Made by a program: the position numbers and the translations under genes
Notes under the pieces: generated by a model
Databases searched by the model: none
What the model saw: the letters and a program-made list of their open reading frames with translations, nothing else
What the model was told of the DNA's origin: nothing
Part shown: positions 50,989 through 59,923 of the stretch, piece after piece
Layout of the letters: the number at the start of each line of letters is the position of its first letter
Position numbering within the stretch: the first letter of the stretch is position 1
NCBI GenBank assembly: GCA_946480475.1
Contig: CAMLJM010000011.1
Coordinates: forward strand, 1 to 64,000
DNA: 64,000 nucleotides
Source of the DNA: an uncultured Alphaproteobacteria bacterium
GTDB lineage: Bacteria; Pseudomonadota; Alphaproteobacteria; Micavibrionales; Micavibrionaceae
Reading direction: 5' to 3'

Positions 50989-53591
50989 GCCTTTTTACGG
51001 ACGGGTTTCTTCGCGGGCGATTTTTTTGCGGCGGCCCTCTTTTTGGCAGGGGCCTTTTTAGCGACGGGTTTCTTCGCGGGCTTTTCAGCAGCCTCTTCAC
51101 CCGCGGCATCTTCTTTTTTCTTCTTGCCCCAACGGCTTTTTCCGCCACCAGCGGCTACGCGCTCTTCCTTCGCGGCGATAAGGTCAACCGCGCGGTTGAT
51201 GCCAATAATCATCAGGTCATCCGATTTCGGGATCGACGTGTAAACGCCCTTATGCAGCAGGAAGGGGCCAAAACGGCCAATGCCAGCTTTAATCATTTCG
51301 CCTGTCTGCGGGTGAATGCCTACCTCACGGGGGAGTGCCAGCAAGGATAACGCCATTTCCAAAGTAACATCTTCGACCTTGGTGCCTTTGTTCAGGCCCT
51401 GACGCTTCGGTTTTTCTTTCGGCGGCGCTTTGACTTTCTTTTTCTTCACCTTGCCGGTTTTGGCATCGACCACTTCTTCATAAGCAGGCGCAGGTGGTGG
51501 AGCATTTTCTGCCTCAGGCGGAAGGTCAATCTGTACATAAGGACCATAAGGACCCATGCGAATGGAAACCGTCCGACCTGTTGCCGGATCCGTACCCAAA
51601 ATCTTTGGCTGATTGCTTAAGGCGGCTGCGGCATCGTCACCGCCTTCAGCGCCTTCTTCGGGGACGACCAGCGGGCGGGTAAAGCGGCAATCCGGATAAC
51701 GGGAGCAGCCGACGAAGGCGCCGAATTTACCGAGCTTCAGCGACAGGCGGCCTTCTTTACATGCCGGGCATTCACGCGGGTCTGAACCATCCGTGCGGGG
51801 GGGAAAGAAGTGTGGGCCGAGTTCGGCATCAAGATTGTCGATTACTTCTGTGATAGTAAGTTCTTTTGTACCCTCAACGGCTTTCGAGAACGCATCCCAG
51901 AACTCGCGAAGTGCTTTTTTCCACTTAAGGTCGCCGGAAGCAATGGCATCCAGCTCTTCCTCCAGGTTCGCCGTGAAATCATAATCAACATAGCGGTTAA
52001 AGAATTTCACCAGGAATGATGTCACCAGGCGGCCACGGTCTTCAGGAATAAAGCGGCGTTTATCAAGCTTCACATAGTTACGATCCTGCAGTACCTGAAT
52101 AATCGAGGCGTAAGTCGAAGGGCGGCCAATACCCAGTTCTTCCAGTTTCTTGACGAGCGTTGCTTCGGAATAACGCGGTGGCGGCTGGGTGAAATGTTGA
52201 TGGGGTGTAACATCAACGAGTTTCGTTTTATCGCCTTCTTTCAGGACAGGCAAACGGCGCTCATCTTCATTCTCGATGTTTTCCTGATCTTCTTCTTCCT
52301 CTTTATAGAGGGTCAGGAAGCCGTCAAACGCAATGGTGGAGCCTGTGGCTCGCAATACAACATCATCGGTACCATCAGAAATATCGGCACTCACCTGGTC
52401 AAGGATGGCATTTTCCATCTGGGATGCCATTGTGCGTTTCCAGATCAGGTCGTAAAGGGCCGCCATGTCTGAATCGACATATTTGCGCACCTGTTCAGGT
52501 GTACGCGAAAGATCGGTGGGGCGGATGGCCTCGTGCGCTTCTTGTGCGTTTTTGGCTTTGGATTTGTACAGGCGTGGCGCCTCCGGCAGGTATTTATCGC
52601 CGTAGTTCTTTTTAATCAGGTCACGGCTTTGCTTTACAGCATCTTCCGACAGTGTTGTACCGTCCGTACGCATATAGGTAATCAGGCCGACGGTTTCACC
52701 ATCAATCTCGATACCTTCATACAGTTTTTGTGCCAGGCGCATCGTCTGGGAAGCTGAAATACGCAGCTTACGCGATGCTTCGATCTGCAGCGTCGATGTA
52801 ATGAAGGGCGCATAAGGATTGCGGCGTACCTGCTTCTTTTCAACTTTCTGAACAGACAAGTTTTTATTCTGGATGCGGGCGGCGGCTTTCTGGGCGGCAT
52901 CTTCCGATTTGATATCCATCTTATCGAGCTTGTTGCCGGCAAGATGCGTAAGACGCGCTATGAAGGGCACGCCCTCGGCATTGTGCAGCTTGGCTTCAAT
53001 ACTCCAGTACTCTTCCGCTGTGAAGGCCTCGATCTCGGCTTCACGCTCGCAGATCAGGCGCAGCGCAACAGATTGCACACGCCCGGCAGAACGCGAACCC
53101 GGCAGCTTGCGCCAGAGCACAGGTGATAGATTGAAGCCAACGAGGTAATCAAGCGCACGACGCGCCAGATAGGCATCAATCAGCGGCGCATCAAGATCGC
53201 GGGCATTTTCGAACGCTTCCTGCACAGCCTTCTTGGTAATTTCATTGAATGTCACACGCTGGACTTTGCGGTCACCGATCAGGCCTTCTTCTTTCAGAAG
53301 TTCTCGCACGTGCCATGAAATTGCCTCCCCTTCGCGGTCAGGGTCGGTTGCGAGATAAAGCGTTTTGGCTTTTTTAAGGGCGCGTTTGATGTCGCTGACA
53401 GGTTTGGCTGAACGATCACCCAGTTGCCAGCTCATGGCAAAGTCCTGATCCGGCAGAACCGAGCCATCTTTCGGCGGCAGATCACGGATATGGCCATAGG
53501 ATGCCAGCACCTCATAATCAGCCCCCAGGTACTTATTGATGGTTTTGGCCTTGGCGGGGGATTCAACGATGACGAGATTGCTCGGCGGCAT
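50985..53591 (-). CDS. topA: DNA topoisomerase I (type IA)
   Basis: 868 residues. TOPRIM domain (LVIVESPAKAKTINKYLGAD, then LATDPDREGEAISWH), active-site Tyr306 in GLITYMRTDGT, then a C4 zinc finger near residues 605-635 (ECPACKEGRLSL and CSRYPDC), topoisomerase C-terminal repeats (GPYGPYVQ, GRFGPFLLH), and a lysine/alanine-rich tail (about 815-868) typical of alphaproteobacterial TopA. It relaxes negative supercoils. Next to dprA in the conserved order, with the HAD gene and a short ORF in between. Confidence 0.97.
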   Translation of the reverse strand: MPPSNLVIVESPAKAKTINKYLGADYEVLASYGHIRDLPPKDGSVLPDQDFAMSWQLGDRSAKPVSDIKRALKKAKTLYLATDPDREGEAISWHVRELLKEEGLIGDRKVQRVTFNEITKKAVQEAFENARDLDAPLIDAYLARRALDYLVGFNLSPVLWRKLPGSRSAGRVQSVALRLICEREAEIEAFTAEEYWSIEAKLHNAEGVPFIARLTHLAGNKLDKMDIKSEDAAQKAAARIQNKNLSVQKVEKKQVRRNPYAPFITSTLQIEASRKLRISASQTMRLAQKLYEGIEIDGETVGLITYMRTDGTTLSEDAVKQSRDLIKKNYGDKYLPEAPRLYKSKAKNAQEAHEAIRPTDLSRTPEQVRKYVDSDMAALYDLIWKRTMASQMENAILDQVSADISDGTDDVVLRATGSTIAFDGFLTLYKEEEEDQENIENEDERRLPVLKEGDKTKLVDVTPHQHFTQPPPRYSEATLVKKLEELGIGRPSTYASIIQVLQDRNYVKLDKRRFIPEDRGRLVTSFLVKFFNRYVDYDFTANLEEELDAIASGDLKWKKALREFWDAFSKAVEGTKELTITEVIDNLDAELGPHFFPPRTDGSDPRECPACKEGRLSLKLGKFGAFVGCSRYPDCRFTRPLVVPEEGAEGGDDAAAALSNQPKILGTDPATGRTVSIRMGPYGPYVQIDLPPEAENAPPPAPAYEEVVDAKTGKVKKKKVKAPPKEKPKRQGLNKGTKVEDVTLEMALSLLALPREVGIHPQTGEMIKAGIGRFGPFLLHKGVYTSIPKSDDLMIIGINRAVDLIAAKEERVAAGGGKSRWGKKKKEDAAGEEAAEKPAKKPVAKKAPAKKRAAAKKSPAKKPVRKKA

Positions 53592-53734
53592 GAATTACAT
53601 AATTCCTGTGGTTTTTTCACACATATATAAGTGTCCAATCTCACGAGCAGGGGGGGCACGTCAAGCCTGATAGCAAAAACAATAATTATGAAAATCATTT
53701 GCGTCAGCCGAATGAATCAGCTATGGTTGAGGCC

Positions 53735-54064
53735 ATGAATATAAAAAGATTAACAGCAAGAGTTTGGCCCGTATCGGCTATAGCGTCCGCCGATGCTGGT
53801 GATAACCATCCGGAAAAAGATGGTGCGCGTAAGCATCCTGAACATATTGCCATCGCCGAGGAGTATAGCCGGGCCGGTGGTTTGCTGACTGAAATGGCAA
53901 AACAGCCACTACCTCCTGCTATTGCTGCCCAGATACCCTCCAGCACAAAGGTAACGATCAGCGATGCAGGGCGGGAGGCAAATGCTATTGATGCCCAGAT
54001 TCAGGATGGGCCTGCAGATCAAACAAGGCTCTACCATTTAATCGCCCGTTACCCGCTCTGGTAA
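53735..54064 (+). CDS. Small hypothetical protein (uncertain)
   Basis: An open frame spans 53699-54064. I take the ATG at 53735 (MNIKRLTARVWPVSAIASAD), giving about 109 residues, because the upstream part reads into the topA promoter region. There is no convincing ribosome site. The protein is polar with an EHIAIAEEYSRAGGLLTEMA helix and a PADQTRLYHLIARYPLW end. No family recognised. It ends 42 bases before the HAD hydrolase gene. It could be a real small gene or chance. Confidence 0.42.
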   Translation: MNIKRLTARVWPVSAIASADAGDNHPEKDGARKHPEHIAIAEEYSRAGGLLTEMAKQPLPPAIAAQIPSSTKVTISDAGREANAIDAQIQDGPADQTRLYHLIARYPLW

Positions 54065-54106
54065 GCTGCCATCCAATATTCTCGGAAAGAACCAACGGGA
54101 GAGTAT

Positions 54107-54835
54107 ATGAGCTCACAGCTCTTAATTTTTGACCTCGACGGCACTCTTGTTGACACAACTGATCAGGTCAATGAAATTACAGCCCGTCTTCTTCAGAGTG
54201 CTGGTGTGTTGATGGAAGCTGCCGATGTGGCATCTTCACTGTCTCTGAATTCTTTAAGTGCATACGCGAAACTGGAAGGGCTATCCAAGGCGTATGGGGT
54301 CGAAATCGCAGAAGATAATCTTGGAAGAATGGCGGCCCTGCATGAAGAGCAAAAGAGAGCGCTATACGAAAAGGGAGATTTCCATGTATTCGAGGGTGTC
54401 GCCGATTGTTTAAATAAATTGCAGAAAAATTATACGTTGGCGATTGGTTCCAATAGTCCGACATCGGCATCAGTACAAGCTTTAAGCGCAGCAGGGCTTT
54501 TGCCGTTCTTTGCCGGATGTATCTATGGTCCCGATAATACGGGCGGAGTTTCCAAACCTGCTCCTGATGTTTTTATACAAGCGGCGTTGAAGTCTGGTTT
54601 TGATCCCAAAGATGCAATCGTAATAGGCGATAGTCTGACAGATTTAGAGGCTGCAGCAAGGGCCGGCATTCCCTGCTATATGTTTGTGCGCGCGGATGAG
54701 GACAGCGATATTCAGGATGATTATAAAGCCCGAGGATGCGAAGGATTTTTCACAACCTACAAAGAGTTCCCCCCTCTAGGCAACAAGTGCAACTCTATGT
54801 CCCGGCAATCTCTGAACCCGGCCTGCAAGTTCTAG
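54107..54835 (+). CDS. HAD-superfamily hydrolase (phosphoglycolate phosphatase-like)
   Basis: 242 residues. HAD motif I DLDGT (Asp9 nucleophile, Asp11), a helical cap (about 18-85), motif II in AIGSNSPTS, Lys in SKPAPDVF, and motif IV IGDSLTDLEAA. It is of the Gph/beta-phosphoglucomutase-like class, with the substrate not determinable. AACGGGAGAGTAT precedes the ATG. The last 60 bases, coding a polar tail beyond the HAD fold, overlap the 3' end of dprA on the other strand. Confidence 0.88.
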   Translation: MSSQLLIFDLDGTLVDTTDQVNEITARLLQSAGVLMEAADVASSLSLNSLSAYAKLEGLSKAYGVEIAEDNLGRMAALHEEQKRALYEKGDFHVFEGVADCLNKLQKNYTLAIGSNSPTSASVQALSAAGLLPFFAGCIYGPDNTGGVSKPAPDVFIQAALKSGFDPKDAIVIGDSLTDLEAAARAGIPCYMFVRADEDSDIQDDYKARGCEGFFTTYKEFPPLGNKCNSMSRQSLNPACKF

Positions 54836-55915
54836 TTCCAGGATAACAATCTGCACGGCGGCTGCCGGTAATCCGGCGCTGCGTACGATCTCATCAACCG
54901 CTATAGGTGTGTGTGACAGGCAGGAAAGCACTTCATTGCGTGTGCGGTCGAGGGTTTGGTCATCTAAACGCGGTGTTTCCAGCGGTTCGTATTTCTGGCT
55001 TGCGCTATCCTGCATGCTGCCGGACTGGAACGTGCTCAACGATTCCAGGACATCGGCAGCATTTCGTATCAACACAGCACCATCGCGGATCAAGGCGTTG
55101 GGTCCTTCCGCACGCGGGTCAAGCGGATGGCCGGGGACCGCAAACACATCGCGTCCCTGTTCGCCGGCCATACGCGCCGTAATTAGCGAACCCGATTTGA
55201 ATGTGGCCTCTACGACGACGATACCTTGAGAGAGTCCGGAGATGATCCTGTTCCGGCGCGGGAAGCTTTGCGCAAAAGGTTGCTGGCCGAACGGGCTTTC
55301 CGCAATGATCAGGCCTTGCTCTCGTATGCGGCCATATAAATTCTGGTTTTCAGGTGGGTAAATAATATCAAGGCCACCCCCCAGAACAGCCACAGTACCT
55401 GTCGCCAGCGAACCCACATGTGCCGCCGTATCAATCCCGCGCGCTAATCCGGAAACAACAGTCACGCCAGAGGCGCCTAACTCATGTGCCAGTTTCTCGG
55501 TGAACTTGCGACCATTCAGCGAGGCATTGCGCGATCCCACAACGCCAACACAGGCTTTTTTAATCAACCCCATATTGCCGATGTAGGTGAGCACGGGTGG
55601 GGCATCATCAAGGGTTGTCAGCGGCACGGGGTAATCAACCTCTCCGGCGCACAGGATATCTCCTCCGAACTTCCTTAAAGACTGATACTCACGTTCAACT
55701 TGCGTTAATGGTGTGGCGATCAGCGGCTTTGCGCGGCCGCCACGCTTGGCAAGTTCGGGAAGTGCTTCAATCGCTTTGCTGGCGGAACCATAAGCTTCGA
55801 CCAAACGATAGAACGTTACGGGGCCGACGTTCTCGGTGCGCGCCAGACGCAGCCATGACATTTTTTCTTTAAGATCGATATCAGCCACCTGTTTGGTGAC
55901 ACGTAATAACTTCAT
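54776..55915 (-). CDS. dprA: DNA processing protein DprA
   Basis: 379 residues. N-terminal SAM-like helical part (LARTENVGPVTFYRLVEAYG), Rossmann-like core (VGVVGSRNASLNGRKFTEKL, VSGLARGIDTAAH, PRRNRIISGLSQGIVVVEA, DVFAVPGHPLDPRAEGPNAL), and a C-terminal winged helix (TPIAVDEIVRSAGLPAAAVQ). It loads RecA on incoming single-stranded DNA in transformation. It is downstream of plsY with a 21-base gap. Confidence 0.95.
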   Translation of the reverse strand: MKLLRVTKQVADIDLKEKMSWLRLARTENVGPVTFYRLVEAYGSASKAIEALPELAKRGGRAKPLIATPLTQVEREYQSLRKFGGDILCAGEVDYPVPLTTLDDAPPVLTYIGNMGLIKKACVGVVGSRNASLNGRKFTEKLAHELGASGVTVVSGLARGIDTAAHVGSLATGTVAVLGGGLDIIYPPENQNLYGRIREQGLIIAESPFGQQPFAQSFPRRNRIISGLSQGIVVVEATFKSGSLITARMAGEQGRDVFAVPGHPLDPRAEGPNALIRDGAVLIRNAADVLESLSTFQSGSMQDSASQKYEPLETPRLDDQTLDRTRNEVLSCLSHTPIAVDEIVRSAGLPAAAVQIVILELELAGRVQRLPGHRVALVA

Positions 55916-55936
55916 GGAAATCTCTTATTTAAAAAA

Positions 55937-56605
55937 TTAAGTTGTTTGTTCTTTTTTCTTACCTATTTTTGGCTCTTCGCCTTTCAGCAGGCGTTGAATA
56001 TTGGCTTTATGACGATACCATACCAGAGCGGCGACAAATAATGACATCACGGCCAGCGCCGGTGATTTATAAATGACGAAAGCGGAAATGGGTGTCGATA
56101 ACATCGCCATCAGCGCCGCCAGTGAAGAAACGCGGAACAGTGCCGCCATCAGCAGCCAAGTAACACAGGCTGCGATGCCAGTCAGCGGTGCCAGTGTCAG
56201 GAACATACCTAATGTTGTGGCAACACCCTTGCCGCCTTTAAACTTAAGCCATACGGGAAAACAATGCCCGAGAATGCTGAATAACCCGGCAGCATATAAT
56301 GCGTTCTGGGAGATGCCGCCAGCGATACAGCGGCATGCCGGTTCGCATTTTCCCATGGTGCTGCAATCAGGGAACATCTGGATCGCCATAAAGGTAAGTC
56401 CCACTGCCAATGCGCCCTTACCACCATCAAGCAGCAAAGTGGCCAGGGCCAATGGCTTGTTACCTGTACGCAAGACATTTGTAGCGCCAATATTGCCGGA
56501 ACCGATCTTGCGGATGTCGCCATAACCAGCCATGCGCGCCAGCACGAGGCCGAAAGGGATAGAGCCCAGAAGATAAGCCAAAACTGAGAAAAGAATAATG
56601 TCCAT
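55937..56605 (-). CDS. plsY: Acyl-phosphate glycerol-3-phosphate acyltransferase PlsY
   Basis: 222 residues, multi-pass. Family motifs are present: LLGSIPFGLVLAR and GSGNIGATNVLRT near the N-terminus, GHCFPVWLKFKGGKGVATTL centrally. It transfers acyl groups from acyl-phosphate to glycerol-3-phosphate. Between helices 2 and 3 it carries an extra loop with four Cys (DCSTMGKCEPACRC) not usual in the family. The gene follows pyrB by 15 bases. The pyrC gene often found between them is absent. Confidence 0.94.
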   Translation of the reverse strand: MDIILFSVLAYLLGSIPFGLVLARMAGYGDIRKIGSGNIGATNVLRTGNKPLALATLLLDGGKGALAVGLTFMAIQMFPDCSTMGKCEPACRCIAGGISQNALYAAGLFSILGHCFPVWLKFKGGKGVATTLGMFLTLAPLTGIAACVTWLLMAALFRVSSLAALMAMLSTPISAFVIYKSPALAVMSLFVAALVWYRHKANIQRLLKGEEPKIGKKKEQTT

Positions 56606-56620
56606 GGCTGACTCCTATAC

Positions 56621-57532
56621 CTATTTCACAAGTAAATCCAGCACAGCCATCCGCGCTGGTACGCCATTCTTCATTTGTGTGAAAATAAGGCTGCGCTCCG
56701 GGTCGTCGGCCACTTCATCAGAAATTTCCACGCCCCTGTTCATAGGGGCCGGGTGCATAACTACAGCACCTTTGTTCGCCAACATAATGCGTTCTGCAGT
56801 CAGGCCGTATTGACGGTGGAAAGCGGCATCACTGGGGATCAGATCTTCGTTCATGCGTTCCTTCTGGTTACGCAGCATCATCACGACATCGCAACCGGGC
56901 AAACCCTCTTCAAGTGATGTGAACGTCTCGATGCCTTGCGCTGGAAATTTGTTCGGCATCAGGAAAGGCGGGGCAATCACACGCACCTTTGCGCCCAGAC
57001 GGGAAAAAACCTGCATGTCCGATCCGGCCACGCGGCTGTGTGAAACATCGCCGCAAATCGCTATGGTAAGGCCTGAGAGTCCTTTCGTTTTGTAATGACG
57101 TTCCAGCGTCAGTGTGTCCAGCAAGGCCTGCGAGGGATGTTCGCGCCAGCTGTCACCCGCATTAATGACCGGGCAGTCCACCATTTGAGCCACCGCATGC
57201 GGGGCTTCGTATTCGGCAGAGCGAATAACAATGGCGTCAGGGCGCATGGCCCCCAGAGTCCTGATCGTATCGCTGAAACTCTCTCCCTTTTTGACGGAGC
57301 TTGTTTCCGGGTCCCAGTTTATTAATGACGCACTCAGCCGTAACGCTGCCATTTCAAACGAAGTGCGTGTGCGCGTGGAGTTCTCAAGGAACATGTTGAC
57401 GATCACACGGCCTTTCAGGCGTTCTGATCGGAAATCACCTTTATCCAGGGCATCGGCATAATCATGCGCCTGATCCAGCAGGGCGCGGATATCGCTGTCA
57501 GAAAGTTCTTTGATGCCAGTCAGGTGTTTCAT
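56621..57532 (-). CDS. pyrB: Aspartate carbamoyltransferase catalytic subunit
   Basis: 303 residues. Carbamoyl-phosphate-binding motif STRTRTSFE (residues 52-60), HPSQALLD, the aspartate-binding region (RNQKERM) and HPAPMNRGVEI are all present. It catalyses the committed step of pyrimidine synthesis. Its start is 2 bases after the stop of the CoA-transferase gene, so the two may be co-transcribed with plsY and dprA. Confidence 0.97.
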   Translation of the reverse strand: MKHLTGIKELSDSDIRALLDQAHDYADALDKGDFRSERLKGRVIVNMFLENSTRTRTSFEMAALRLSASLINWDPETSSVKKGESFSDTIRTLGAMRPDAIVIRSAEYEAPHAVAQMVDCPVINAGDSWREHPSQALLDTLTLERHYKTKGLSGLTIAICGDVSHSRVAGSDMQVFSRLGAKVRVIAPPFLMPNKFPAQGIETFTSLEEGLPGCDVVMMLRNQKERMNEDLIPSDAAFHRQYGLTAERIMLANKGAVVMHPAPMNRGVEISDEVADDPERSLIFTQMKNGVPARMAVLDLLVK

Positions 57533-57534
57533 GA

Positions 57535-58752
57535 TTATCCAATAACATTATTTTTCTTGAGTTGACGCAGGCTATCTGTATCCAGACGCAGCAATTCATT
57601 CAATACTTTTTCAGTATCGGCGCCACATGACGGAGGCGGCAGACGATAGCTGACAGGATTCTCGGTTAATTTCAGCGGACTGCCGACTAAATGGATAGGC
57701 GTGGGCGATGCGGGATGGATCATTTCAATCTCCATGCCGCGTGCTTGCACCTGATCCATGGCAAAGACCTGATCCATGCGATTGACGGGGCCAACAGGCA
57801 CATCAATGTCTTGCAACGCTTTGACCCAGTGGGCAACCGTCTGCGTTTTCATCTGCGCGGCGATCAGGGGCACAAGGATATCGCGGTGAGTCACGCGGTT
57901 TCTATTCAGGGCAAAACGTTCATCTTCGGCCCACTCGCCATGGCCCAGCAATTTGGCAAAGCGTGCGAATTGTGCGTCATTGCCAACGGCAACAACCACC
58001 CAGCCGTCAGAGGCTTCAAAAGCCTGATAGGGCACAATCGTGGAATGTGCATTACCCCAGCGGTTGGCCACCTTTCCGGAGGTCAGATAAAACTGGGCAA
58101 GATTTGTCAGACTTGCCAGCGTACAATCAAGAAGAGCTACATCCACATGCTCGCCTTTGCCAGTTTCTTTGCGCTTGTGCAGGGCGGCCATAATACCGAT
58201 GGTGGCATATAATCCGGTCATGATATCGCTGAGCGCCACGCCCACCTTCATCGGAGCGCCATCGATCTCGCCTGTGGCCGCCATTAATCCGCCTGTCGCC
58301 TGCGCCATAATATCGTAGCCAGGCTCGCTGGCTAACGGGCCTGTCTGGCCAAAGCCTGTGATCGATGCATATATCACACGCGGATGGCGTTCCTTGACGC
58401 TCTCGTAATCAAGGCCATATTTCTTCAGGCCACCAACTTTAAAATTCTCGATCAGGACATCGCATTGTTCAATCAACTGATGGATCAGCGCTTGTCCTTC
58501 GGGTTTCGTAATGTCTATCGCAACAGAACGCTTATTGCGATTGCAGGAAAGGTAATAGGCGCTTTCCGTCGTGTCGTTACCAGCGGTATCCTTCAGGAAA
58601 GGCGGACCCCATTTACGTGTATCGTCACCTTCGCCGGGTCGTTCAATTTTGATGATGTCAGCGCCAAGGTCGCCCAGTATTTGCGTACAAGAGGGGCCTG
58701 CCAATACGCGGGACAGGTCGAGAATACGAATGGCGGAAAGGGGACCTGACAT
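57535..58752 (-). CDS. CaiB/BaiF-type (family III) CoA transferase
   Basis: 405 residues from the ATG at 58752, which has GGGAG 5 bases upstream. Start SGPLSAIRILDLSRVLAGPS, the NRNKRSVAIDITKPEG motif, catalytic Asp in EPGYDIMAQATGG, and the C-terminal GPVNRMDQVF. These enzymes move CoA between organic acids. The substrate is unassigned (formyl-CoA, carnitine or succinyl-CoA type enzymes look alike). It overlaps the prepilin peptidase stop region. Confidence 0.92.
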   Translation of the reverse strand: MSGPLSAIRILDLSRVLAGPSCTQILGDLGADIIKIERPGEGDDTRKWGPPFLKDTAGNDTTESAYYLSCNRNKRSVAIDITKPEGQALIHQLIEQCDVLIENFKVGGLKKYGLDYESVKERHPRVIYASITGFGQTGPLASEPGYDIMAQATGGLMAATGEIDGAPMKVGVALSDIMTGLYATIGIMAALHKRKETGKGEHVDVALLDCTLASLTNLAQFYLTSGKVANRWGNAHSTIVPYQAFEASDGWVVVAVGNDAQFARFAKLLGHGEWAEDERFALNRNRVTHRDILVPLIAAQMKTQTVAHWVKALQDIDVPVGPVNRMDQVFAMDQVQARGMEIEMIHPASPTPIHLVGSPLKLTENPVSYRLPPPSCGADTEKVLNELLRLDTDSLRQLKKNNVIG

Positions 58753-58754
58753 TT

Positions 58755-59258
58755 TCACTCCCAGGGTCTGAAATTTTGGAACATATAAGCGGCAACCAGC
58801 ACGATACCGATTGCGAAGCCCGGGCCTGCGGGAACTTGCAAACGATGGAAGTTGGGCTTGGTTTTTGTTTTGTATGCTGTGTAAAAACCAACGGCTATTC
58901 CATGCATGAGTCCGGCAAAGGCCCCTGCAGATAATGCCATCATGACCATATCAGGACCCAGCCATAACCCGGCAGCACCCATCAGTTTTACATCACCCAG
59001 CCCCAGCGCATCTTGTTTGTAGATGTGATTGGCCACCGTCCGGATCAGATAAAGGATGCCCATTCCTGCAAGGCTGCCGAGCAGCATTTGCGTTACATCA
59101 ATATATTGCCATTTTGTTGTGATATGAAAAATTACAGCCAATAAAGCAAAAGGGAGCACCAGCTTATCCGGCAGAAGCCTGATCCGTAGATCAATAATGG
59201 AAAGCGCCAGCAGCAGGCCTATGGCGGCTATCAGGCAGATAAAGGCAATCCATTCCAT
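58755..59258 (-). CDS. Prepilin peptidase, A24 family (short form)
   Basis: 167 residues from the ATG at 59258. The two catalytic aspartates are Asp23 in SIIDLRIRLLPD and Asp89 in the GxGD motif LGLGDVKLMGAAG. Several TM helices span the protein. It lacks the N-terminal methyltransferase and Cys tetrad, as in TadV/CpaA-type or PilU-type enzymes. It cleaves type IV (b) prepilin leaders. It is divergent from the response regulator/secretin operon, which fits a role in the same pilus system. The ribosome site is weak. Confidence 0.85.
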   Translation of the reverse strand: MEWIAFICLIAAIGLLLALSIIDLRIRLLPDKLVLPFALLAVIFHITTKWQYIDVTQMLLGSLAGMGILYLIRTVANHIYKQDALGLGDVKLMGAAGLWLGPDMVMMALSAGAFAGLMHGIAVGFYTAYKTKTKPNFHRLQVPAGPGFAIGIVLVAAYMFQNFRPWE

Positions 59259-59518
59259 GTTTAAGAAAGTTCCGGATTTAATGAGGGTATCTGACTGAAA
59301 ACTGGCATGCGAATGCCAGCGCGTCAATTGCAGTGCGTGGATTTCCGGAGGTATTGGGGTAATTTTTCGTGGATAGAGAGAAAAAAGCTTCCTGTGGATG
59401 ATTGCGACAGAATTAACAATTTGCTCTAGTTTACAAGAGTACGGTCTGATTCGATGGTTTATCCACAGGATCTGCCGCCCTGCCGGATTGTTCTTACGCA
59501 TTGGATTCAAGTTTTTTC

Positions 59519-59923
59519 ATGCCTGAAAGACGTAAAGTGTTAGTCGTCGAAGATAATGATTTTGTGCGCATGCAGATCGTCAGCCACCTGAAGGGTGCTG
59601 GCTACGACCTGTATGAGGCCACTGACGGCGATGGTGCTTTGACGCGTTTGGATAATGATGCTGATATGGATCTTGCGATTGTCGATGTGCGTATGGACCC
59701 CATGGGCGGTTTTGAATTCATGAAAATTTTGCGTGATAACGATAATAAAATGCCTGTCATTCTGGTGACGGGTGACGATACAGCCGACCTGCTGGAGCAG
59801 GCTGGTAAATACGGCGTAGCCGCCGTGCTAATGAAGCCTGTAGAAAAAGAGCGTCTTGTGCGCACGGTAGAGCGGACATTGTCCGCTCCGCCTAAAACGG
59901 GCGGGCGGGGACACGCGTTATGA
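59519..59923 (+). CDS. Single-domain response regulator
   Basis: 134 residues from the ATG at 59519 (an in-frame TTG lies 18 bases earlier). It is a receiver domain only: VLVVEDNDFVRMQIVSHLKG, phospho-acceptor Asp56 in AIVDVRMDPMGG, VILVTGDD, and Lys in MKPVEKERL. There is no output domain, so it probably acts through protein contacts (CheY/CpdR style). Its stop overlaps the secretin start (ATGA at 59920-59923), tying its translation to the pilus genes. Confidence 0.87.
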   Translation: MPERRKVLVVEDNDFVRMQIVSHLKGAGYDLYEATDGDGALTRLDNDADMDLAIVDVRMDPMGGFEFMKILRDNDNKMPVILVTGDDTADLLEQAGKYGVAAVLMKPVEKERLVRTVERTLSAPPKTGGRGHAL

